From: an uncultured Chryseobacterium sp.
GTDB taxonomy: Bacteria; Bacteroidota; Bacteroidia; Flavobacteriales; Weeksellaceae
NCBI GenBank assembly: GCA_913778505.1
Contig: CAJYWD010000036.1
Coordinates: 333,280 to 397,279, forward strand
Direction of reading: 5' to 3'
DNA length: 64,000 nt
Shown piece by piece: positions 25,613 through 34,705 of this stretch. The position numbers and the translations under genes are program-made. Position 1 is the stretch's first letter, and every line of letters starts with the position of its first letter. Under the pieces are notes generated by a model. The model was not told the origin of the DNA and made no database searches. It was given only the letters and a program-made list of their open reading frames with translations.

Positions 25613-26884
25613 TCAATTGATCAATTCAAACCTCGCATATTCTGCGATTTTTTTTGGTAATCTGATGCCTTCCGGCGTTTGATTATTTTCTAATAGGGCT
25701 GCCATGATTCTTGGCAATGCCATCGCAGAGCCATTCAGCGTGTGAACCAATTGAGACTTGCCTTCGTTGCCCTTGTAACGGCACTTAAGGCGGGTAGATT
25801 GGAACGTTTCAAAATTCGAAACAGAGCTCACTTCCAGCCATTTCTCCTGAGCTGCGCTCCATACTTCAAAATCGTAAGTCATTGCAGATGCAAAACCGGT
25901 GTCGCCGCCACACAATCTCAGGATTCTGTAAGGCAATTCTAGATCTTCCAGGATCGATTTTACGTGCTCTACCATTTCTTCCAGGACTGCATAAGAATTT
26001 TCCGGTTTCTCGATCCTTACGATCTCCACTTTTTCGAATTGATGAAGTCTGTTCAGGCCTCTCACATGGGCTCCATAACTTCCGGCCTCTCTTCTGTAGC
26101 ACTGAGAGAAAGCAGTATTTTTAATCGGCAAATCTTTCTCTTCAATAATCACATCTCTGTAGATATTGGTCACGGGAACCTCGGCAGTAGGAATGAGATA
26201 GAGATCATCTTCGGACACATAGTACATTTGTCCTTCTTTATCAGGTAATTGTCCTGTGCCATAGCCTGAGGCTTCATTCACAACATGCGGAACATTGACT
26301 TCTTCATAGCCGGCTTCTGTATTTTTATCGAGGAAATATTGAACCAGCGCGCGTTGCAATCTTGCGCCCTTTCCGAAGTAAACAGGAAAGCCTGCGCCGG
26401 CTACTTTCACGCCTAATTCAAAATCGATAAGATTATATTTTTTAGCCAGTTCCCAATGAGGAATTGCGCCTTCACCAAGACCTTCTACTGTTGTAGATTC
26501 GTAAACAATCTCGTTGTCATCTGCAGAGACGCCTGAAACTACTTTTTCGTTAGGAATGTTAGGGATCTGATATAGAATGTTGGTCAAAGTCTTTTCCGAC
26601 TCATTCAGCTGATGCTGCAGATCTTTGCTCGACTCTTTGTACTGCGAAGTTTTGGATTTTGCCGCTTCAGCTTCTTCTTTTTTTCCTTCTTTCATCAGAA
26701 TACCAATTTCTTTCGAAATTTTATTCATCTCGGAAAGTTGAGAATCCAGCTCAAACTGTAATCTTTTTCTTTCGTCGTCCGCATTAATGGCGGCATCGAC
26801 CAAGTCTAATTCCTTGAAGTTTCTCTTCTTCAAGCCTTCCAAAACGCGCTCTTTGTTGTCGCGCAAAAAATTAACCTGTAACAT
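25613..26884 (-). CDS. serS: Seryl-tRNA synthetase
   Basis: The 423-residue class II synthetase charges tRNA-Ser and tRNA-Sec-type tRNAs with serine. The N-terminal 110 residues form the antiparallel coiled-coil tRNA arm (EMNKISKEIGILMKEGKKEE). The catalytic domain shows LIPTAEVPVTNIYRDVI, CYRREAGSYGAHVRGLNR as motif 2, and LNGSAMALPRIMAALLENNQ as motif 3. Length and motifs are ordinary. It is a single gene with a terminator on its 3' side. Confidence 0.98.
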   Translation of the reverse strand: MLQVNFLRDNKERVLEGLKKRNFKELDLVDAAINADDERKRLQFELDSQLSEMNKISKEIGILMKEGKKEEAEAAKSKTSQYKESSKDLQHQLNESEKTLTNILYQIPNIPNEKVVSGVSADDNEIVYESTTVEGLGEGAIPHWELAKKYNLIDFELGVKVAGAGFPVYFGKGARLQRALVQYFLDKNTEAGYEEVNVPHVVNEASGYGTGQLPDKEGQMYYVSEDDLYLIPTAEVPVTNIYRDVIIEEKDLPIKNTAFSQCYRREAGSYGAHVRGLNRLHQFEKVEIVRIEKPENSYAVLEEMVEHVKSILEDLELPYRILRLCGGDTGFASAMTYDFEVWSAAQEKWLEVSSVSNFETFQSTRLKCRYKGNEGKSQLVHTLNGSAMALPRIMAALLENNQTPEGIRLPKKIAEYARFELIN

Positions 26885-26979
26885 TTTTGTTGGGTGTTAG
26901 GTGTTTAATGTCAGATGCCTGCAAAACTTCCAGCGTTCTACTTTTTTCATCTGACAGAAGTTGTGCAAATTTAATGATT

Positions 26980-27480
26980 TTATTTAATGATGGTCACAAT
27001 GTTGGGCTGGCCCGGAAGTTTTGTGAATATCAGCTGATTGTCATACCAGAGTTTGGAGAGCTCGAAAAGTGAGGGCGTCCAGCGGTATTCTATTTCAACG
27101 GTGTCATCATCATTCACGGTCTGGGAGTTTGTTTTCTTAGAATATCTTATCAGAAATCTTGACCGGTAGATCTTGAGTTCCGGACTGATGGAATCTTTGA
27201 GTCGGCGTACTGCTCCTGCAGCATAATCGAGATAAGTAATGGTGTCGCGATCCTTTTGAAGACTGGAGCCTGAGACAGGCGCCTGAGCCGTCTCACTCAG
27301 CAAATCCAGCAGACTGACGGAAGTATAGGATCCAGGAATTTTACTGTTCAGTAAATCCGGATTGGATGCACTGCGGACATACATCTTCAGAACCTGATCA
27401 ATGACCTGATAGTCATTCTCATCACCGCGGCAGCAAATCATTGCCATCATTGAAATTATTATGAAAAAGCTTTTCTTCAT
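26980..27480 (-). CDS. Putative lipoprotein of unknown function
   Basis: I choose the ATG at 27480, which opens MKKSFFIIISMMAMICCRGD, a lipoprotein signal with the acylated Cys at residue 17 or 18. The six-residue upstream extension would spoil it. The remaining 150 residues form an unrecognised mixed domain ending in IEYRWTPSLFELSKLWYDN and a C-terminal strand. The stop of the upstream neighbour asnB faces the same way, 29 bases before this start, so it may be the last gene of the glycan cluster. Role unknown. Confidence 0.68.
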   Translation of the reverse strand: MKKSFFIIISMMAMICCRGDENDYQVIDQVLKMYVRSASNPDLLNSKIPGSYTSVSLLDLLSETAQAPVSGSSLQKDRDTITYLDYAAGAVRRLKDSISPELKIYRSRFLIRYSKKTNSQTVNDDDTVEIEYRWTPSLFELSKLWYDNQLIFTKLPGQPNIVTIIK

Positions 27481-27509
27481 GATACAAATGTAGTACAAAA
27501 ATCAATTTG

Positions 27510-29408
27510 TTACGCCTCAAAATAGCGCTGATACCACAATTCAAAAGTTACTAATTGCCAGATTTTTACACAGTCATAGTCGGATCTTTGATTTTTCCAC
27601 CACAGGTCCATGGTTTCAGCATTGAAAAAGTTACGTGTCTTGAGACTTTCTAATTGTTCCGCAATAAAATTCCGGACGCGAGGTTCGGTTCTTATAAAAT
27701 GGGCAAGTGGAAAAGAAAAACCGCGTTTCGGCATTTTCAGAACTTCGGGATGTACGTAAGACTGTGCTACCTTGCGGAGCAGTGGTTTGTTCCGGATTCC
27801 GTTAAATCGCAAATCCTCCGGCAGAGAAGCTATGTAATCGATCAGATCATTGCTGAGATAAGGATACCGGAACTCCACACCATATTTCATGGCGCTCAAA
27901 TCGTCCCGAAAAACGTGATGTGATGACAGTGAATATCGCATGTCATATTCGAAAAGCGCTTCGTAATCCTTACTTTTTGTGGTTTTTTTATCATTAAGCT
28001 GAGGATTAATTGACTGATAAATTTCTTTGCGTAACACATCTCGCACCTCTGCAGGCTTCATACCAACCTGACTTTGTCGAAAAAAGTCCAGCATGTCTTC
28101 CTGCGACAGATAATTTTTGACCTTTTTAGAAAGATTGTCGTTGGTAAAAATGAAATGTCTGAGAAAGCTAAACTTTCTGGTCTTTTTCCAACGTTCCAGT
28201 TTCAGCGAGTGGGAATATCCTGCAAATAGCTCATCGGCACCGTTGCCGCTCAGCACGACTTTGAAACCCAGTTCACGCGCATATTCTGCAGCATTCATTA
28301 ATACTTCAAGACTGCTGTAAGGTTCTTCAAAATGTTGGATATTGTCTTTAAGCTGCTGAAGGATCTCATCGTCAGAAACCGTTTTGATGTGATGTGGAAT
28401 CTGGATTTGTTTCGCCATAAGGCTGGCATTCTCTACTTCGCTTTCAGAAAATTGGTAAGCAATGGTGAACGCATTAATATCCTGTTTATACTTTTTAGAC
28501 TGTGCGGTAATCAATGTAGAATCGATGCCTCCACTCATCATGCTGGTTACGGGAACATCTGCGTACAGCTGTTTTTCTACGCTTGCAGAAAGCAGTCGAT
28601 CGACTTCTGCCACCGCTTCAGACTCAGAAACAGCATCTAGTTTTGCTTTTGGCAAGTCCCAGAATCTAACCTTGTCAGTGATACCGCTATCCAGATTGAG
28701 ATTTATAAAAGTTCCTGTTTCCAGAGAAAGTATATTTTTAAAACAGGTTTCCGGAGCCAGCGTAGTCTGGAAAAGAAAATTGCTGTAAACGCCCTGCCAG
28801 TGGATTTCTGGCTGGATGAGTTCATTTTTCAACAATGCTTTGATCTCGGATGCCCAGATGATTGCATTATTTTGATGGTAATAAAACAGTGGTTTCATTC
28901 CCACACGGTCTCTGGCAAGAAATAGATGTCGCTTTGTCACGTCTACAAGAGCGAGTGCAAACATACCATCCAGTTTTCCGAAAATAGCGGTTCCCCATTC
29001 CTGATATCCTTTCACAATCACTTCCGTGTCTGAGTGACTTCTGAAATGATATCCCAGATTTTCCAGTTCTTTTCTGAGCGATTTGAAATTGTATATCTCG
29101 CCATTGAAAGTAATTGTTACCGATCTGTCTTCAGAGCTCATCGGCTGATGCCCTTTTTCCGAGAGGTCCACAATAGAAAGTCTTCTGAAGCCTAATGCTA
29201 TTCTGGAATCAGTTTCTTCAAGAACAGGAAATTCATTTTTGACCGGTTGAGTCGAAGCTTTACCAGAAAAAGAATTCCCGGCAATGCCATCTGAAAGCCA
29301 AAAACCTTCATCATCTGGACCGCGGTGACGGATGGCATCATTCATTTCCAGAATATTTCTGGAGCTGATACTTTTGTTGAGTAAATGATATCCGCTAATC
29401 CCGCACAT
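27510..29408 (-). CDS. asnB: Asparagine synthase (glutamine-hydrolysing) family amidotransferase
   Basis: The 632-residue protein starts MCGISGYHLL, with Cys2 as the glutaminase nucleophile after Met removal. It carries RHRGPDDEGFW, FNGEIYNFKSLRKELENLGY, and a synthetase domain with MMSGGIDSTLI as the ATP pyrophosphate loop. Ordinary AsnB makes asparagine from aspartate and glutamine. This one lies directly beside a flippase and a glycosyltransferase, so an amidotransferase acting on a sugar or surface polymer is equally plausible. The C-terminal LPEDLRFNGIRNKPLLRKVA is family-typical. Which substrate it uses cannot be read from sequence. Confidence 0.88.
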   Translation of the reverse strand: MCGISGYHLLNKSISSRNILEMNDAIRHRGPDDEGFWLSDGIAGNSFSGKASTQPVKNEFPVLEETDSRIALGFRRLSIVDLSEKGHQPMSSEDRSVTITFNGEIYNFKSLRKELENLGYHFRSHSDTEVIVKGYQEWGTAIFGKLDGMFALALVDVTKRHLFLARDRVGMKPLFYYHQNNAIIWASEIKALLKNELIQPEIHWQGVYSNFLFQTTLAPETCFKNILSLETGTFINLNLDSGITDKVRFWDLPKAKLDAVSESEAVAEVDRLLSASVEKQLYADVPVTSMMSGGIDSTLITAQSKKYKQDINAFTIAYQFSESEVENASLMAKQIQIPHHIKTVSDDEILQQLKDNIQHFEEPYSSLEVLMNAAEYARELGFKVVLSGNGADELFAGYSHSLKLERWKKTRKFSFLRHFIFTNDNLSKKVKNYLSQEDMLDFFRQSQVGMKPAEVRDVLRKEIYQSINPQLNDKKTTKSKDYEALFEYDMRYSLSSHHVFRDDLSAMKYGVEFRYPYLSNDLIDYIASLPEDLRFNGIRNKPLLRKVAQSYVHPEVLKMPKRGFSFPLAHFIRTEPRVRNFIAEQLESLKTRNFFNAETMDLWWKNQRSDYDCVKIWQLVTFELWYQRYFEA

Positions 29409-29468
29409 GTTTTATTTTTTCGACGTAAAAATAATGGATTTGATTGATAAAATATGTATTAAAGGCTA

Positions 29469-30725
29469 TCAATGTTGTTTTCCGGTTAGCGTTTTGAATA
29501 AAATTTTCATCTCTGCCGGTGTAATCAGATAATCTTTCAATGAAAAATTCGTGGTTGTGTAAAAGCGCCAGAAAAGAATAGATGCGGAAACCACATAGGA
29601 ACTTACGGTCACCACGCAGGCGCCTAAAATACCCCAGACCGGAATGATAATGAGAGATAAAACAATGGTTATGACGAGGCCAACGAACGACTTGATGTTA
29701 AGAATCCTCAGTTCCCTGACTGCCGAGAAATAATAGCCGATCATATCGCTCACGGCGATGGCAAAGATGCCGGGCGTGAGAAGCAGCATGATGAAACGGG
29801 TCTCGCCAAACTCCCTTCCGAAAATTAAAATATAAACTTGTGACGGAATCAATAAAATTCCCAAGAAGAAGATCACCATCACGCTGAAGGCTACTTTAAG
29901 GGATGCCTTGGTTTTCTGAATAGAATCCTCATGGCTAGGACTGTTCACAACATCCGAGTAAAGTACTACGGCGATACTTCTCGTAATGGTCCAGATGGCT
30001 TCTGAAAACGTAATGCCGATAGAAAATATCCCAACGGCAGACAGACCCTGATAATGTTCCAGGAAATAGAAAGATAGTCTGTAATTCAGAAATTGTACGA
30101 ATGCGCTCAGCTGTGTTTTCCATCCATATTCCAGCATATCCCGGAAAACCTTTTTTGTCAGGATAAAATTCCTGATCCGGCATTTTTTAAAAAGCTGTAA
30201 AGTGCTGACAGCAGACAAAATAAGGAGACAGAAAATCTGCGCAAGAAAGTACACGGAGACATCCCTGAAGTCTGCAATGAAAATCAAAACCATCAGAAAA
30301 ATAACATGCAGCAGCTGCTGAAGTACCGTGTAAAGATTATAGCGCTTGATGTCCTGCGTGCCGATAAAAAGACTGATATTAGTCGTCAAAACAGAAGAAA
30401 AAACAGAAATGAACATCAGGTAAACCAAATAACCTTCCTGAAAAATGTTCAGTATCAATGGAATACTAATTCCTGTGAACAGGGACCATAGATACGAATA
30501 GCTCATTACCTGTTCCACCTGGAATTTTCTGGCGAAATAGGAGGTGCTGCTCCCGGAAAGAACGCTGCTGAAAAAACTCACCATCGCTACATTTGCGATC
30601 ACAATCGAGATCACACCTTTTCCCTCGCTGCCCCACATATTTGTAGAGAAGATTACGAGACCGAAATTGACGATCAGAATCAAAAACCGTGAGACAAAGG
30701 TCTGAATGACGCGCAGCTGTTTCAT
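29469..30725 (-). CDS. Polysaccharide flippase (Wzx/MATE-type)
   Basis: The 418-residue protein has about twelve hydrophobic segments spread over the whole length. The N-terminus, MKQLRVIQTFVSRFLILIVN, and a segment such as YLMFISVFSSVLTTNISLFI fit the oligosaccharide-lipid flippase fold. Such proteins move lipid-linked sugar repeat units across the inner membrane. Its start overlaps the stop of the glycosyltransferase by four bases (ATGA), showing co-translation. It is slightly short for the family (usually 420-500), but both ends look intact. Confidence 0.85.
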   Translation of the reverse strand: MKQLRVIQTFVSRFLILIVNFGLVIFSTNMWGSEGKGVISIVIANVAMVSFFSSVLSGSSTSYFARKFQVEQVMSYSYLWSLFTGISIPLILNIFQEGYLVYLMFISVFSSVLTTNISLFIGTQDIKRYNLYTVLQQLLHVIFLMVLIFIADFRDVSVYFLAQIFCLLILSAVSTLQLFKKCRIRNFILTKKVFRDMLEYGWKTQLSAFVQFLNYRLSFYFLEHYQGLSAVGIFSIGITFSEAIWTITRSIAVVLYSDVVNSPSHEDSIQKTKASLKVAFSVMVIFFLGILLIPSQVYILIFGREFGETRFIMLLLTPGIFAIAVSDMIGYYFSAVRELRILNIKSFVGLVITIVLSLIIIPVWGILGACVVTVSSYVVSASILFWRFYTTTNFSLKDYLITPAEMKILFKTLTGKQH

Positions 30726-31858
30726 GTCCTGTTTTTAGCAGCTTCCGTTATAAAATCGACAAAAGAACCGGAAATTCTGGACCAGTTGAATTCTTCCAGA
30801 AACCGTGCTCGTGCTGTTTCAGCGTGCTTCTGGTAAAGACTTCTATCATTCAGATATTGTTCAATGTGTCGAACTATCGAATTGGTATCGTTCGGATTGA
30901 CCAGAAAACCAAAGTCTATTGGCTTGATATGCTTTCGGATACCCTTCAAAGCTGAATAAACAACGGGTTTCCCGGCGCCCATGTAATAGAAAAGTTTGAT
31001 GGGCAGGGAATGGTGATTTTCGAAGTTAAATCCTCTCAAGTCGAAACAAACATCGGCAAAAGAAAATGATTGTGTGAAGTTTTCAAAGGAAGTCGGCTTT
31101 CCAAAGTCGACACGGTCTGCCAATGAATTCTTGAGTTGTTCCTCCAAAAAGTTTTCATCCTCTTCTGTCCGGGCAGCACCAATCATCAGAACATTCACGT
31201 TAAGATCCGTATGCCGTGCTTTGAGAAGATTTACAGCCTTCATAAAATGCCCGAAACCCTTTTCTTCAGAAAGTTCACCGGTAACGCAAAGTGTTATTTG
31301 GTTGGAAATCAGTGTTTTTATGGATTCTGCAACAAACGCCTTAGCGGGATAGTAGGGAAGTATCAACTTTTTTTTCCAGGGAAAAGTATATGCGAGCGGC
31401 CATTTTTTAGTCTCTTCACCAAAAATAAAATGTGTACTTACAAACCCGGCGTAGAGTTGAATTAGCAAAAATTTAGTCGCATGAATCCATTTCATCAGCC
31501 GAGTAAAGGGTCTTAGCATCGATAGGGAAGGATACCATTCCGTGACATCATAAATAATATTGATCTTGTGCCTTTTTCTGTACTGATGTGCAGCCAGAAC
31601 TGCCAGCGGCTCTGAGCAGACAACGACATGCGGAGTGAAATCCTTACATACATTCACAAATTTTTGAATCTTAGATTCTGAACTATCTTTCAGAATATCA
31701 TTAGCATCTATTTCAATATGATTGATGTTACCAACATAATCTGAACACAGACTGCATATTTTTACAGCATTTCCGCGGGCAGCTAGTTCGGCGGCCTGAT
31801 GATAAAAGATACGATCATCATTATACCGATGCGCTGTTGTGAGGAAGAGGATTTTCAA
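30722..31858 (-). CDS. Glycosyltransferase family 4-like
   Basis: The 378-residue GT-B glycosyltransferase begins MKILFLTTAHRYNDDRIFYH, an N-terminal Rossmann-like start. The C-terminal half carries the donor-binding features VTGELSEEKGFGHFMKAVN, DLRGFNFENHHSLPIKLFYY and YMGAGKPVVYS. The start codon is TTG: no ATG occurs upstream before an in-frame stop, and the TTG aligns with the family start. It is co-transcribed with the flippase (four-base overlap) and probably builds a cell-surface glycan. Substrate unknown. Confidence 0.87.
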   Translation of the reverse strand: MKILFLTTAHRYNDDRIFYHQAAELAARGNAVKICSLCSDYVGNINHIEIDANDILKDSSESKIQKFVNVCKDFTPHVVVCSEPLAVLAAHQYRKRHKINIIYDVTEWYPSLSMLRPFTRLMKWIHATKFLLIQLYAGFVSTHFIFGEETKKWPLAYTFPWKKKLILPYYPAKAFVAESIKTLISNQITLCVTGELSEEKGFGHFMKAVNLLKARHTDLNVNVLMIGAARTEEDENFLEEQLKNSLADRVDFGKPTSFENFTQSFSFADVCFDLRGFNFENHHSLPIKLFYYMGAGKPVVYSALKGIRKHIKPIDFGFLVNPNDTNSIVRHIEQYLNDRSLYQKHAETARARFLEEFNWSRISGSFVDFITEAAKNRT

Positions 31859-31873
31859 GGTTAAGTTTTTTGA

Positions 31874-32362
31874 CTATGCAATTGATGCAGCCCAGCTTCT
31901 GCTGTAAGGCTGAAGAAAATGACTCAAAAAGTCAAGATAAGTGTTTTTGGAAAAATCGAAAACCTCAATATCCTTAGATAGTTCGCCGTTTCTTATTTTA
32001 GATTTGAAATCAGAAAGCTTCAATGTTTTGACTTCGCCATTTTCTACAAAGCTGGCTTTCATGCGGTCAAACAACCCAAGCTCAAATTCTGTATCCAATT
32101 CTCTCATTACCTTTCCAAGCGCATCAATGCTGCAGCCGGAAGCGGCTTCTTTTTCTTCATCTACACAGATGATGATAAACTGGTTTTTCTCAATCTTGAA
32201 AGATGATGACAATGGTTTTCCGTGTGCTGCCCAGCTTGCAAGAAAATCATACAATCTCTCTGCGATGATTTTACTTTCCTTTGCTGTAAAAGGTCTTGAG
32301 GCCGGATATATGATGACGCGGTAATCGTTGGTTTCTATAATGCTGGATTCTTCAATTTTCAT
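31874..32362 (-). CDS. Conserved Bacteroidota protein of unknown function
   Basis: The 162-residue soluble protein has no signal peptide. It starts MKIEESSIIETNDYRVIIYP and contains SWAAHGKPLSSSFKIEKNQF followed by a CSIDALGKVMREL helix. In several flavobacterial genomes this size of protein is labelled an ABC transporter ATPase, but I see no Walker motifs, so I would not repeat that name. It lies 15 bases upstream of the TTG start of the glycosyltransferase on the same strand and may lead that operon. Function unknown. Confidence 0.7.
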   Translation of the reverse strand: MKIEESSIIETNDYRVIIYPASRPFTAKESKIIAERLYDFLASWAAHGKPLSSSFKIEKNQFIIICVDEEKEAASGCSIDALGKVMRELDTEFELGLFDRMKASFVENGEVKTLKLSDFKSKIRNGELSKDIEVFDFSKNTYLDFLSHFLQPYSRSWAASIA

Positions 32363-32451
32363 AGGAAGAGATTTATTGATGAAATGGAATCACATTCTGC
32401 AATTTCATTCTTAAAAAATTAAGGTATAAAATTACGGATTTTAATTCAAAG

Positions 32452-32479
32452 CAAAAACCCCAGATATTCTGAGGTTTTA
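32452..32479 (-). terminator. Terminator of the HdrB-like gene
   Basis: On the minus strand AACCTCAGA pairs with TCTGGGGTT (plus 32456-32476) around a three-base loop, then TTTTTG. It is 20 bases after the stop of the iron-sulfur gene and ends that operon. Confidence 0.7.
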
Positions 32480-32499
32480 ATAGTTTAGTGAATTAATAT

Positions 32500-33285
32500 T
32501 TACAAATCCTCAGCTTCTGCCAAAAGCTCCACAATATCTTTAACTTCCACTTCGGTATTTTTGTTGAAGTGCTTCACGCCATCGGTCATCATCGTGTTAC
32601 AGAACGGACAGCCAGTTGCAATCACTTTCGGCTGAAAAGCGAGTGCTTCTTCCGTTCTCTCGATATTGATGTCTTTGTTTCCCTTTTCCGGTTCCTTGAA
32701 CATCTGCGCACCGCCCGCACCACAGCATAAACCATTCGTTTTGCAACGTTTCATTTCTACCAGTTCTGCATCCAGCTTTTCGAGGAGCATTCTTGGGGCT
32801 TCATATTCATTATTGCCACGTCCGAGATAGCAAGGGTCATGGAACGTGATTTTTTTACCTTTGAAACTACCGCCTTCAATTTTCAACCGGCCTTCTTCCA
32901 TCAGGTTTTTCAGAAATTGCGTATGATGCAACACTTCATAGTTTCCACCTAGACTTGGATATTCATTCTTCAAGGTATTAAAACAGTGTGGGCAAGCCGT
33001 CACGATCTTTTTGACTTCGTAAGAATTCAGAACTTCGATATTGGTGAGAGCCATCATCTGGAACACAAATTCGTTTCCGGCACGTTTAGCAGGGTCGCCG
33101 GTACAGGATTCTTCCTGGCCGAGAACTGCAAACTCGACACCGATTTTATTCAATATCTTGCAGAATGCCTTCGTAATTTTTTTGGCACGGTCATCAAAGC
33201 TTCCGGCACACCCGACCCAGAAGAGAACTTCCGGAGATTGACCTTCCGCAGCATAATCTGCCATTGTTTTTATAGTGAAATCCAT
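32500..33285 (-). CDS. (Fe-S)-binding CCG-domain protein, HdrB/DsrK-type
   Basis: The 261-residue protein contains two Cys-rich CCG domains. The first has VGCAGSFDDRA, an ESCTGDPAKR piece and TACPHCFNTLKNEYP. The second has FHDPCYLGRGNNEYEAPR, GLCCGAGGAQMF and ATGCPFCNTMM. Such domains bind non-cubane [4Fe-4S] clusters and take part in electron transfer or disulfide-type chemistry. It is cytoplasmic. Downstream of a membrane protein with two 4Fe-4S ferredoxin motifs, it forms a split pair comparable to HdrB/HdrC or DsrK parts. Electron donor and acceptor cannot be inferred. Confidence 0.9.
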   Translation of the reverse strand: MDFTIKTMADYAAEGQSPEVLFWVGCAGSFDDRAKKITKAFCKILNKIGVEFAVLGQEESCTGDPAKRAGNEFVFQMMALTNIEVLNSYEVKKIVTACPHCFNTLKNEYPSLGGNYEVLHHTQFLKNLMEEGRLKIEGGSFKGKKITFHDPCYLGRGNNEYEAPRMLLEKLDAELVEMKRCKTNGLCCGAGGAQMFKEPEKGNKDINIERTEEALAFQPKVIATGCPFCNTMMTDGVKHFNKNTEVEVKDIVELLAEAEDL

Positions 33286-33385
33286 CTTTATTGTAAAATG
33301 TATGATGTATTAATGTAAAACGTATCTTTAAAGCTTCAATAAGTACATTGTATGTACTTTTTACTTAGATACTTTGTACAAATGA

Positions 33386-34702
33386 TTAATTATCCTTCGC
33401 CCAATTCAATCGGTCTGCCTGATTATATTGCCAAGGCGCAGCATTGTTCTCCACATTCGTCATCATTAGATTCAATTCCTGTGGCGCAGCAGATTGTTCC
33501 ATTACCAGGAATCTCCTCATCTCGAAAATGATAGACAATGGGTCAATCAAAACCGGACAGGCTTCTACGCAAGCATTGCAGGTGGTACAGGCCCAAAGTT
33601 CTTCCTTTGTAATGTAATCGTTCAGAAGTTTTCGGCCATCGTCCACAAATTTTCCATTCTTGTTGATGTTCTTGCCCACCTCTTCCAGACGGTCTCTGGT
33701 CTTCATCATGATCAGTCTTGGAGACAATTTTTTACCCGTAATATTAGCGGGACAAACCGAAGTACATCTGCCACATTCGGTACAAGAGTAAGCACTCAGG
33801 AGTTGATGTTGATTAAGGTCAAAGATATCTTCGGCTCCGAATTTTGAAGGTACTTCTTCTGCGCCTTCAGCCGGAGCAGCGTATGGGTCTGCATTCGGAT
33901 CCATCATCAGTTTGATTTCCTTAGTCACCGAATCCAGATTGTTGAATTTTCCTTTCTTCTCAAGATTGGCATACCACGTAGTCGGAAAGGCAAAAATAAT
34001 ATGAAGATGCTTGGAATAGTAGAGATAATTCATAAAGAATAAAATCCCAACGAAGTGAAACCACCACGCTGATTTTTCTATAATATGAAGGGTTTCCACA
34101 TCCATATTCTGAAAAAACGGAAACAGGTGCGCCGAGATTGGAAAATTTCCTGAAAAACGAGCAGCATCAGCATAATAATCTGCACCGTTCATGGTAAAGA
34201 AAGCCACCATCAAAGCAAATTCGATGATCAGAATCCAATTGGCATCTTCTTTTGGCCAGCCGAACAGTTCCTTCATTGTCAATCTCTTGACATCATAAAA
34301 GTTTCTTCTGATAAAAAATACAATGACTGCAAAAACCACCAGAGCCGCCAAGATTTCTAAAAATCCCGTAAAAAAGGCATAAAAGGATTCACCTAAAACA
34401 CCTTGAAGAAAACGATGTGTTCCGAAAATCCCGTCAATGACGATTTCTAAAAGTTCTATATTGATAATGACAAAACCGACATAGATAAAGATGTGCAAAA
34501 TACCGGCAATGGGTCTTTTTACCATTTTGCTCTGCCCAAGAGCGACTCTTGTCATGGTTGCCCATCGCTCAGCTTTTCTATCCGTGCGGTTTATTTCTTT
34601 TCCCAGTTTGATGTTCCTGTACAATTCCTTAAGCCGTTTTGCAAATAAGCCGAAACCAGCGACCAGAAGTATCAGAAAAACCACATTATCAATATATTGC
34701 AT
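33386..34702 (-). CDS. Membrane 4Fe-4S dicluster protein, HdrC/DsrM-type
   Basis: The 438-residue protein has an N-terminal NarI-like membrane part of about five segments (residues 5-230), with His residues suited to heme b (FHFVGILFFMNYLYYSKHLH). A cytoplasmic domain follows with two ferredoxin motifs, CTECGRCTSVCP near 319-330 and CTTCNACVEACP near 376-387. It probably passes electrons between quinone and the CCG partner, whose gene lies 100 bases downstream. The pair follows mlaD on the same strand with only three bases between, an arrangement I recall as common in Bacteroidota. Confidence 0.9.
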   Translation of the reverse strand: MQYIDNVVFLILLVAGFGLFAKRLKELYRNIKLGKEINRTDRKAERWATMTRVALGQSKMVKRPIAGILHIFIYVGFVIINIELLEIVIDGIFGTHRFLQGVLGESFYAFFTGFLEILAALVVFAVIVFFIRRNFYDVKRLTMKELFGWPKEDANWILIIEFALMVAFFTMNGADYYADAARFSGNFPISAHLFPFFQNMDVETLHIIEKSAWWFHFVGILFFMNYLYYSKHLHIIFAFPTTWYANLEKKGKFNNLDSVTKEIKLMMDPNADPYAAPAEGAEEVPSKFGAEDIFDLNQHQLLSAYSCTECGRCTSVCPANITGKKLSPRLIMMKTRDRLEEVGKNINKNGKFVDDGRKLLNDYITKEELWACTTCNACVEACPVLIDPLSIIFEMRRFLVMEQSAAPQELNLMMTNVENNAAPWQYNQADRLNWAKDN

Positions 34703-34705
34703 AGG

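Noticed and set aside
31874..32362. ABC transporter ATPase name used for this type of protein
   Set aside because: No Walker A, signature or Walker B motif is present in the 162 residues.
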